A DNA stretch of 64,000 bases from Struthio camelus (Eukaryota; Chordata; Aves; Struthioniformes; Struthionidae). The DNA lies in NCBI RefSeq assembly GCF_040807025.1, contig NC_090982.1, forward strand, positions 85,189,463 to 85,253,462. The letters are read 5' to 3'. The notes beneath the pieces are model-generated. The model was not told where the DNA came from and ran no database searches. It saw only the letters and a program-made list of their open reading frames with translations. The translations under genes and the position numbers were made by a program. Numbering within the stretch: the first letter of the stretch is position 1; every line of letters starts with the position of its first letter. Shown piece after piece: positions 13,636-23,260 of the stretch.

Positions 13636-15544
13636 ACCTCCTTCAGATGGCAACTTCACTCCAGAGACCCACCTGGAGGAGATGGAGGCTTTTGGCATCC
13701 AGTGGAGATTGTGGCAATGGTGGTGGCTGGAACCAGGCGTGAAAGATGTTCATCTTCTAGTGCAGAAGCAGGTAGAGGGTGATATGAGTATACACTGATG
13801 CCTGCATAAATTTTACTGCTACTCAGTAGTTTTGCTACGTAACCCTACAGTTAGCCTGTGAAGCCCTGGCTTCTGTGCCTGAATGGTGTCGTCTTGCTGG
13901 TGGCTTACCACAGCAGCAAAAGCCATGGCTAGACCAAACCCAGGACAACCCTGGCAGCAAAGGTATTTGCCAGATTTTCCATTCTGCACTGTGGACTCCG
14001 AACCTCAAAGAAACCACGTACTTACAACTATAAGTCTCTCCAGAGATGCCTACTGCTGCTCTTTGAACAGTCAATCTGCTGCCCAACCTCTCCTCCTGTT
14101 CATCACAGATGACCCAACAAGACTGTTGATGGCAAAATGCAGAGCACACCAAGAAAAGTGATGGAAAGCTTTTCTTCAAATAATAGGCTTAAATCCCAGG
14201 AGGGGCAGTTCTGGGTTTGAAACTAGATCAGTTAAGTGCAGCTTCGCAAGACACAGGAAAAGATTACTTAGTTCAAATCATTTGAAGATTGAATCTGTGC
14301 AAATCAGGAAAATTTCTGCCTCTGACAGAGTCCCCCATTCACTCCTGGGAGAAACAGGAATGATCCAGGCAAATCAGTGAGTTGGTGCTGGCAGTGCTGA
14401 TAACACGTGTAACGAACCTCTGATAGTGTTGCATAGTAAACAGGAAATTTTTGAGGCGAAGCATCCTCTGTAACGAGAAGAAGAAAAAAAGGTTCTTAAA
14501 AACCCAAACCCACTGAGGAGGTTTCGCTCTCCAAGGAAATTGCTCCAGTGGTGCGAGGCAGGGCCCAGCTCGGTGCTCCTACCTTCTCATTTACTAGTTT
14601 GCACCACTTACGAGCCTTAATCAGAGCCAGCCAGCACACAGCCAGCTCTACTGACACCCAATCTCTCGCCTCTGACTGAAAAAGATTAGATATGCGGGAC
14701 CGAAAGCTGTGCTTAACGCAGCGGGGTGAGGGCCGGGCGGTCTCCAACCTGTCACCTGCTCCAGGACGGGCTGGGAGGGAAAGGTCAGCGCCATCAAAGC
14801 AGCCAGCAACGTAAGCCAGTTAATAGAAAATCTGCTTCTAATTGCTTGTGGTATTATGGATACACCTTCAACCACCTGAGACCACCAGGAACCCATTCAA
14901 AGCCTTGCTTCCTAGCTTACACATAAGCCTTTCATGTTTTATTATAACCCTGCCGATTTTTGCTTTCATTTATGTGCGGGAGAAGATGGCTCAACACCCA
15001 TGGGGACGACTTTTTTTTCTAGCCTCATTTCCACACGTGTTGCTCCCAAAAACCCTCAGCAGAAACCTCTCTGGATTCCTTCAGTCCGATGCGCTGTGCG
15101 CAAACCCTTGCGCGCAACCCGCTGCCGACATCCCCGGGAACAGGTTTTGCTTCCGTTCTTGCTCGGTGATGAAATGTCACTCTTCACGCTTTGGTGGTGC
15201 TGCTTTTCAGGATAGACTTCAAAGAGGCCCAGGGCTCCCAATAAACATGACCGTCCAGCTGGGCTGCTCCATAAATAGGTTAGGATCATACGGGTGGTGC
15301 AAAGTGTTTCTTGGGCATGCCGCGAGGGGACAGCAAGGTGACAGCAGCACCGCGTTGCCTTGATTTTTCAGGTGGACACGGCAGGAGGGCACCGGAACGA
15401 GCGGCAATACAGTAAACCCCCAGCTGCATGCAGAGCTTGATCCTGCCTCCACCGAGCCCCAGCCACCTTGTCTCTCTGCCTGCCTTTTTTTTTTTTTTCC
15501 TCCTTTCTCCCTGTTATTTAAATGATTTTGAGCGAGAAAGTAGG

Positions 15545-15840
15545 CCATGAAAAAGGGGGTAGCATTGTTTTAATAATTAGCAATTACCATCGCTGCAATA
15601 TTAATTGCATATTTCCATAGCAAACACCCCCCTGGAGGGAAAAAGTGAGCGGTGGTTAGAGACCGCCGAAGCCTAAAACTGGAATTTCCTAGGAACGGGG
15701 AGGTAAAAAAAAAAAAGGAGAGCGAGAGAATGAACTTCTTACATTCAAGTAAATTACTATAGGGATTCCTTAGAAACCTTTAATTAGCCCTGCTCTGCTG
15801 TAGCATTGATTGGTCTGAAACTCATCAATTATTCAATGGC
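15545..15840. promoter_or_regulatory. Enhancer-like block rich in TAAT sites
   Basis: Positions 15558-15620 contain 'cattgttttaataattagc' (SOX and homeodomain words together), 'aattacc' and 'atattaattgcatat'. A second cluster at 15740-15840 holds 'aaattacta', 'ttaattagc', 'cattgattgg' and 'catcaattattcaatgg'. A (CT)n/T tract follows at 15847-15875. No frame or repeat explains the texture. Confidence 0.45.
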
Positions 15841-16263
15841 AGTGGCTCTTTCTCTCTCTCTTTTTTTCCTCCTTCTTTTCATCCTTTAGCCTGGTCGTAA
15901 TCTGCCGGGAGGCTTCTGCTTCCACGGGCCAGGAAGCCTGGCTCAGTTTCCTACTTCCAGCCTCAACCCTTGAGTTTGGCCCCAAAAGTTGAGAGTCCTG
16001 CAGGCAACGCACCGTTTTTCTTATGCCATCACCAACCTGCTTGGGGGAAAACTCCAAAAGCTGCCTGGAAAAATGAGTGAAGCCAATCCCAAGTTGGCTG
16101 CTGCCTCCAAAAACCCGCAGTTTCCACGTGGGCGGCTCGGCCGTGGCGCCGGACCGTGCCCGACCCCACAGATGGGGAGGGAATGAAATAATCAGGATTC
16201 AACCCCCGTGGCATTGCACTGTTTAAACGGTTCGGAGAGCAGCTTAGCTCCCAGGCACGTGCG

Positions 16264-16352
16264 CATATTAAGGCTGTGTCTTTTCGAGCCCGCTTATCCC
16301 TGGGAAGTTACTCCGAAGCTCGCTTTTGGAGACCCCAGCACATGATACAGCT
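16264..16352 (+). repeat. Diverged repeat pair, copy A (unknown family)
   Basis: This segment aligns with 18127-18214. The core 16291-16336 matches 18153-18198 at 37 of 46 positions without gaps, and eight of the nine differences are transitions. Upstream, a shared 'catatta' lies at almost the same distance (20 against 19 bases). Neither copy resembles CR1 or MIR. Confidence 0.65.
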
Positions 16353-16380
16353 CCACACTGGCTGTGGTGGTCCAGGACCG

Positions 16381-16431
16381 CAAAGGAAAGCAAAAGGAAA
16401 GAGAAAAGAAAAGAAAAAAAAAGAAACCCAA
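16381..16431 (+). repeat. Purine-rich AAAGG/AAAAG tract
   Basis: About 50 bases are almost entirely A and G with short AAAGGAAAG-type units. It is simple sequence. Confidence 0.85.
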
Positions 16432-16758
16432 CACACATTATTTCAGACTGATAGCAAACCGATTTTTTTTTTTTTTTTGGTAGTATTAGATATGTGAATT
16501 TCTTAACGGGTTTGGACGAAACGGAGCTGTACGGTTTTTGCTGAAACCACGAAGCTCAAAGCCTCAAACAGGTGGGTGGCCCCAAAAGGTGCTGGGGGAG
16601 AAGTGGGTGCTCAGCACTACGGCCCAACGCACACACCCTCTCTTGGTCCAAAAAGACCTTGTTTCGCAGCAGCGAGGAAAACCTGAAGCCATCTTGCAAT
16701 ATGAAGCGCCCCAAACTGCTTTTCAGATTGGTACTTGCCTAATTGACTCAAAACTGTT

Positions 16759-16779
16759 AAAAAAAAAAAAAAAAAAAAA
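16759..16779 (+). repeat. A21 homopolymer
   Basis: An uninterrupted run of A. No retroposed gene body is visible upstream, so it is not evidence of a processed pseudogene. Confidence 0.9.
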
Positions 16780-17599
16780 GAAAAAGGTGCTGGCTGGCTT
16801 TCCACAAACAGATGAACACGTCCGCATATGGTTTTGGTAAGTGTTTTCCAACAAAATCTTCCCCTATCAAAAATCAAAACTCAAAGACGACCTAAATCCC
16901 TCGTTCCTCTGATCCAGCAAATGGCTTGCTGGGGATAAAAAAGGGAATTGAATTTATCTTTCCATCTTTCCCACCCCGCCGGCCTCTACGCTGCTGCCTT
17001 AGTGGCCGGCACGGCTGCAGAGACCTCTTTAAAAACGACCATTTGAGGGCAAAATCCTGCCGATTTCCCCCAGCACGGCAAGGGGTGTCAGCGGTGCACA
17101 GCTCGGGCGTCCGGGGCAAATCCCAAAGCGGAACTGTTCGCCCTTATTTTCAGGCCGCGCCAAAAATGTTGGGGAAAAACTGCTTATCCAACACGCAGGG
17201 AAAGCTCTTGAAATTTCTCTCTCAGATGTGGAACCCAGAGAACATTCATGTTTGATTAAAAGAATGCCTGATTTGGTCCTAATTGCTCTTCCTTAATTTG
17301 TTTTTTTTCCAACACAGCGGTAACACCCTGTTCAGATTAACTTACAACGATGCTTTGCCTCTAAGTTTTGAGGACTTCTTTCCTCCTGCCAGCCCAAAGA
17401 AGTCTTTAGTTTGCTGCAAGTTTTGGTCACCCCAAAGGTACGCCTTTTGATGCGGGAACCGTTCGTCTGCTCCCACGTCCAGCTTTCATTCACCTTTGAT
17501 AGCCTCCATAGCTATCTTTAGGTAAAGCTTGTTTTAAAGTTTACTATTAAAACAAAGAGAAAGAGAAGAATGAGTAATTCATCTCAATAACATAGAAAA

Positions 17600-17700
17600 A
17601 GAGAGAGAACAAGATTTATACATATATGGGTATATGCATGCATAAATATATATAATATATATATACACACATGCACCTATTTTTACATATATATATAAAG
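17600..17700. repeat. AT-rich imperfect TA/TATG microsatellite
   Basis: About 100 bases are dominated by alternating TA and TACA/TATG words, with 'tatgcatgcata' in the middle. It is a low-complexity, probably length-variable site. Confidence 0.9.
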
Positions 17701-18126
17701 TTACGACATTATCCATGGTCCAACCTCAGTCCGCAGGGACTTTCTACACCTTGCAGAAGCCCAGACACGTCCCAAGTCCCCGGGAATGAAAGCGGTGAGA
17801 TCAGACCCACGCGCCCAGCCCATGGTCCATCTGTCTGTCCAACGCCCCCATCTAACCTGTCCCGCAGACATTTCGCCTCTTCTCCTCCTTCAAAATCCAT
17901 CCCAAACGCTCCAAACGGAGTCCCACGAGGTCCCCCTTCCTACCTGCGCGCTCACAGAGAAAGTCATTGCTTCCTACAGGCCAAAAAAGAAAAACCCAAC
18001 CCAACCTTGGCCCCGTCGCCCCACCACGGGGATAAGAAATGACCTATTGACTACGAATTTCATTTTTTCCTCACCGCCTTCCTCCATTTGAGCAGTTACA
18101 GCAGCGTCGCTGGCTGTGCGCGCACA

Positions 18127-18214
18127 CATATTAGCCTGGGTATTTCCTATCCTACTTATCCCCGGGAATTTATTCTAAAGCTCGCTTTCGGAAACCCCTA
18201 AGTATGGCATAATT
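18127..18214 (+). repeat. Diverged repeat pair, copy B (unknown family)
   Basis: This is the partner of 16264-16352 in direct orientation, 1.86 kb away. Shared words include 'cttatccc', 'gggaa' and 'aagctcgcttt'. Including the upstream part, identity is about 57 of 73 columns by hand alignment. Beyond 18198 similarity fades. Confidence 0.65.
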
Positions 18215-19324
18215 CGGCGGATTTGACGTTCCCGTCAATGTTTTGTGCAGTAGTTACTCCGCAAGCCCCGAGAGGGTGGAGAAAAATGCTTTCAAACAAA
18301 TCAAATCAGAAACAGCCTGGACGTTTGGTTTGCCTACCTGTGCCGGACAAGCATTTTCAGCCTATTTTACCCTAAAACATATACCGACGGCTCTCCGAGC
18401 CGGTAACTCTTGGGCAGGGCTCATGCGGCTCACGCCAGGCGTCCGAGCGCAACGGCGTGACTTCTTAATCACAAAAAATAGGTTTTAATCTCATTACTGG
18501 GGAGCTGGCCCTGGCACGCGCCCACTGCCCTGTGGCAAAAATATTGCAATAAAAAGGCTGCAGAAATAGTTTTACTATGAGCTTGTTGAAAGTTAAGTGG
18601 ATTTTTGCTCGTGTTGAGGGCAGGAGGAGGAAGGGGATTGCTCTTTCATGGGAGCTCACGTCCTGCCTCCCCCCTCCACCTGCCTTCTGCCAACAGAAGG
18701 GGAAGAAAAACTGAAAATCATATTTTTCTTCAATTTTGCATTTTTTTTTATTTCTTTTTTAATTCCAAGTAATAGGTGGGAACCGTTGCTGTTTCCTAAA
18801 GAGAGCAGAGCATTATTTTCTAGCTAACTCCTGACACTGCTTGAGAGCCGACCAAAGAGAAATCAATCCAAAAACTAACCAAACATATATTTTACCCTCA
18901 ACCAAAAAAAACCCAAAAAACGAAAACCAAAAAATCCTAAAGCGTCTTAAGGATGAGTTGTACTTTCAAGAAACAATATTTGAATTTTGTGGGTCAGTTT
19001 GAAACACACGTGCTCCCAGCAGAGTTTCGTTTTCATTATTTCCATTTGAATTTCCCAGTTCAGCAAATTAAACAAAAATTGCACATTGTCTTTCCCTTTT
19101 CCTTCACAGTTGGCTTCCAGGTCGAATATATTATTTAGACACATGTGTTTTCAGCGCCCACTTTTTTGTTCCTCACGTTTCATGGACCGGCGAAAGGAAA
19201 CGCAAGGGCGTTAGCTCCTTACCCCGCGCCCGAGCGGACGGCTCAGATACTTTCCCACCGCTGCCAGGTTTGTTCAACTCCTCCTTTCAGACCATCCCCA
19301 CCACTTCCCACAGGCATTAACTTT

Positions 19325-19346
19325 AAAAAAAAAAAAAAAAAAAAAA
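19325..19346 (+). repeat. A22 homopolymer
   Basis: A run of A at the left edge of the G+C-rich zone, with no retroposon body attached. Confidence 0.9.
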
Positions 19347-19784
19347 GAGGGGAAAGAGGGGAAAAAGCCCTTTTCCAGGACAAAGTTTACGCTCCGGCTG
19401 GACGGAGGAAGAATCACGGGGATTACGGAGCGCGGGAAACTTGCTGGAGGGCACCTTGGCAGCTGGGCCCCAAAGGGGTCCCCAGCACCCCCCGGCCAAC
19501 CTCTTCCCTGGGCTCAGCCCGCGCTTTGCAGCCTTGTGCTGCGACGCCGAGGCGCAGGAGGGCAAGGACCGAAAACCCACCTGCTCCGCTCCCCCCACCC
19601 TGCCCGGGCTGGCGGGTTTGAGGCTGAACCTCGACAATACCGAGGAAAGGCTTTTTCTGCCTCCTTTCCCCTCTTCTTTTCCCCGCGGTCCCCTCTCGCC
19701 GAAAGGAGCGCCCGCGCCTCTGCGCCTCAGAGCCCGCTGCTTGCTTCGCCCCTCTCCGCCCCCCCCCAAATTTGAAGGAGAACG

Positions 19785-20050
19785 TACCGCTCATAAAAAT
19801 TTAATGCCATATGTAACAAAGCAAAATGAATATTTAATTGGCGCTTTTATGCGAGACCGGTTACACGCGGGGGGAGGGAAAAAAAAAATAAAATAAAATA
19901 AAAGTGAAACCCCTCCGACGCTCGGCAAAAGCTGGTACGGAAGCAGTTAAGCTATTGGCAACAAGCGGCTCCTAATAAACACTCAGCTAATTCTGTAGGA
20001 AAAGCACTAATTAGAAAAGCAATAATAATCGGTGTAATTGCTCTAAATTA
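19785..20050. promoter_or_regulatory. Enhancer-like block beside the CpG island
   Basis: The block is AT-rich within a G+C-rich zone. It contains homeodomain-type sites (CTAATTAG near 20008, repeated TAAT/ATTA), CATAAA/TTTATG words at both ends of the 19791-19851 part, and an 'attggcaacaag' SOX-like word. This texture is typical of conserved non-coding elements near developmental genes. Conservation cannot be tested here. Confidence 0.45.
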
Positions 20051-20600
20051 CCCTCCTCGCAGAGAAGCGCGCTGGATGCCGAAGCGCAGCTGCTCCTGCT
20101 GCAGCCCGGCGCTGGCAGCCGCAGCCGCTTCGCTTTTCTCTGCTGCCCTCTCCAGGTCGGCCAAGGGGGCAAAGCTGCCACATCCCACCGACGGGGAGGG
20201 GAGGGGCAAATCCAGCACCCTCGGGTGCACTGAGCAGGCCGGGCTCAGACCGGATGCAATATCGGGGTGGGGGAGCTGCAAGGAGGGGGGGGGGGTGCTA
20301 AGGAGGAGCGAGGAGGCTCGGCGAGTCCCTCCGTAAATCCATCTGCTTATCGCCCGGCCCGTTCCCGCGCTCCGGAAACGCCCGAGCGCCTGCGCCCCTG
20401 GAGCCGAACGGCCTCCGCTCGTATCGCCGGCCAAATCCCGAAACCCAGCGCTCGGGAAGAGCCCGGCCCGCTCGGCGCGGGAGGCGAACGGCGGCGCTTG
20501 CAGCATCGAGCCACCCTCTGTGGCCGCGCGTCCCAGCCGGGGCACGCGTCTGCAAGGCTAAGCAGCACCGGGACGCGAAACGTCGCTCTCCACCCAAGGT
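20040..20600. promoter_or_regulatory. Orphan CpG island
   Basis: By eye there are about 60 CpG dinucleotides in roughly 560 bases, with the densest part at 20341-20590 (about 40). The surroundings are much poorer in CpG. The island includes a G-rich segment at 20264-20295 (G4, G5 and G11 runs) with quadruplex potential. No coding gene starts here: frames on both strands are alanine/arginine-rich chance frames without known domains. It lies about 22 kb beyond the SMAD2 stop. It may be a promoter of a non-coding transcript or an enhancer-type island. Confidence 0.75.
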
Positions 20601-22960
20601 ACCAAACTAAGAGGAGGACAGAAAGACACTTTAGACGCTATGGTTTTGCACAATTCCCATGACGGTTGTATTTGGGAGGTGGGGTCGTCCCCCAGGTGCC
20701 AGCACCTTTGCTTGCACTAACTTGAGTGTCAATCAACAGAACAAAGTTTTCGCTGAGCACGCGTTTGTGGCGGCCAGCGCAGCTTGCACGGCAGCGGGAA
20801 ACCCGCATTTTCAGAAGAGGAAACTACCTCCTCCAGCAGTAAAAGGAGCTCAGACAACAAGCACACTGACCAGAGAAGGCCAACGTACAGCCAAGGGTTT
20901 AACGCAAATATCAGTTTTCCCGACTTAAGCCACAAGAGGTGACATGCGACTATTAGGTGAAACAGAAATATCCACCTCTCCTAGCGGTCCGCAGCCTCTG
21001 GCCAGCACCTTTTGCCTTTGGCCGCGCTGGGGGGATGCGAAAAATCAGGAGATGCAGCACCCAGGTCACGGTGGTGGCTCAGTTTCCAGGTTTGGTTGGC
21101 CAAAAGCAGCCCAACACGTAGTTCTTGCTCCCCGACTCCTTGCTGACCGGCACCTGCAAAAACGCTCCCGAACACTTACCCCTAAGGCTGGTTATTCGAA
21201 TACGTTTCGCATCTATTCCCAAGCCTTGGAGGCCACACACGCCGCTGTTGAGTTCCCAGTGGCTTCGCCCGCCTCGCGGAGACCTGCCCGGCAGCAGAAC
21301 GCGGCCCTGAGGGTACAAAGGTCACATTTTTAGCACAACATTAATGTGCAGTTTGAGCAGCTTTCCCAAAAAAACACACGTCCGCTCTGCACGACGTGAC
21401 GTCCTCGGTTAATAAAAAAGAAAAGGAAGGCAGGTCTCCTCCGGGCGCACGCGGGGTGGCCGCGCCGCGAAGCCCTGGGCAGACTGGTTTAGATGGTCGT
21501 CGGGAGCTTCGGTCTGCGGCTGCCGGACACACAAGGACAAGCTCAAATCGTTTTGCGAGACTGGCCCCCCCCCAACGAGACGTCTTAATTCACTTTACTT
21601 ACGTAGCGGCTCGCGCAACAGTTAAGGAGACGGGTGGTTTTTTTGTTTGTTTTTTGATTTAATTTCACTGATCTTGATGGAATCATTACAGAGGAAATTA
21701 GTCCAGGACTAAAGTTAAAAGGTTACAGGCTGTCCCAGAGTTTTTCCCTTTAAACAGGAAGGAAACAGAAAGCTAAAGTAGCGCCTTGGAGGATCCAAGC
21801 CCTCCTGGGACTGGTTTTACCCCATTACTTGGTGACATTACTCACGCTGTCCCGCAGCCTCTGGAAGAGGACAACAGTGCTCCACGTTTCCCGCTGTAAT
21901 TGCACCTAAATCCTTGTTGTTTCCGTGCGTGCTTCGGCACTATTTATATTGGTTTAACGATCCATTAAACAAATACTGTACTTTGGGAAGTGCTACTTTG
22001 CCAGCAATTACAGTTTCTCCAGTGCTCGGCAGCGCTGACTGTGAGCACCAGGACCACAGTACGCGGCTGGCTGAGGACAGGGGCTGGGGGCTTCAGGGAT
22101 GTGGGGACGGGCTTTTAGAAATTGTAATATACCCTAGGGAAATGCTATTTTTGTGTGTTTAAAAACATTGAGGACATTCAGTAGGCTTTTTTTCCTTCTT
22201 TTCTAAGAACTACTTTCTGTAGGAACCCAAATTAATTGCAAAAGCCTGAACCTGACCGCACTGGAGAGAGGCTTCCTGACTCGTAGGATTTGCTCAGCTG
22301 CCTTCGGCCCTGGGGCAGGGCCACGGATGCTCCCCAAAGTGGGGCAGCAATAGGACTGTGGGGACAGGAGCCACCAAAGAGCAACGGGTCTACCCGAGCA
22401 GGCTCTTCCCAGGTGAAAGGCACCAAGAAAAAAATCCCAGTGGCAGAGAAACTATAGGAATTTGGCCATCTCCTTTCAAAGATTTCTACTGGCTCAACAA
22501 AAGGATGCGACAGGCATGGCAGCGCCTTGCAAGCCCATTGCTTCGTTCCTCAACTGGATGATTTTTAACAAGAAGTAAGAGTCTACGGTTGGGTAGTTGA
22601 GCTTATTTTATCCTTTCAGCTTGCTACGTGCGTTAGGCAAGTCCCAGCCTGAAGGAAGGAGGTGAAAAGGAAAGGGAAGGTAGATAGGCTGGACGGAGAG
22701 GACTTGGGGAGCAGGGGATGTCAGGGGAAGCACAGGGCCTTCCCCTGACCCCAGCGGCGCTCAGGCGGTAAAGACCGCATGAGTGTGGGGAGAAGTTCAG
22801 GTTTACGGGACCAGGGAACAGTTTTGTGTTGCACGTAATTAGCCCTGCCACCCTGCCAGATCTGCATGAGCTGCGTGCAGACGCTTTCATTTACTCATTC
22901 ACCCTTTACTCCTTTCCCAAGTGGCCTCTGGTGTCTTAAGACCTGCCTTATTGTGCTTGG
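20600..22960. other. Intergenic DNA beside the CpG island
   Basis: There is moderate CpG content up to about 21560, with a local cluster at 21430-21550, then ordinary sequence. A small hairpin pair lies at 21929-21970. No gene is supported. Confidence 0.65.
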
Positions 22961-23260
22961 TCTGGCAGAGTGGAAAATTTAATTTTCAACTAATTAGTTC
23001 CTAAGTTGCTGAATATCCTCAAATTACTGGGCATCACCTTTCCCAGAGGGGGAGAACAGCATAACTCACCTGTATCCAACATTTGACACTGCTAGAGTCA
23101 AGAGAACAGGAACAAAGGATCTCCAATTGGTTATTGTCTTGGCTCAAAGGTCGAGAGTTGTTTAGGACAAAGCTCTAATTAATAGTTTATTATCCGTAAC
23201 TGACCACAGTCTCTTTTGTTGGCATTTAATATTACTAGCTAAAGGTTTGCTTTGAATTCA
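22960..23260. promoter_or_regulatory. Enhancer-like block with SOX/TCF and homeodomain words
   Basis: The segment holds 'ttcaactaattagttcc', 'gaacaaaggatctcc', 'ccaattggttattgtc', 'ggacaaagctctaattaat' and a terminal 'cttttgttggc'. AACAAAG/ACAAAG-type HMG-box sites alternate with TAATTA cores at close spacing. The role is inferred. Confidence 0.4.

Larger units (their letters stand above)
11520..15545. other. Intergenic DNA with rising G+C
   Basis: A small CpG cluster lies at 11940-12070. Overlapping frames of up to 176 codons (12467-12997 minus; 11905-12402 plus) exist because G+C is higher. They lack recognisable domains and splice structure. The tandem duplication at 13592 and the palindrome at 12803 are the only structured features seen. 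Confidence 0.65.
15880..19785. other. Intergenic DNA with simple repeats
   Basis: The stretch holds the diverged repeat pair, purine tracts, the TA microsatellite and A-runs. From about 19180 CpG density rises toward the island (clusters near 19200-19260 and 19390-19740). Frames here are proline/arginine-rich chance frames. Confidence 0.65.

Noticed and set aside
16759-16779. A21 run as the tail of a processed pseudogene
   Set aside because: No similarity to a coding gene and no polyadenylation signal in the upstream sequence.
20048-20545. 165-codon minus-strand frame inside the CpG island
   Set aside because: The Ala/Arg/Gly/Pro-rich translation is typical of CpG-island DNA read in any frame; overlapping plus-strand frames are as long.
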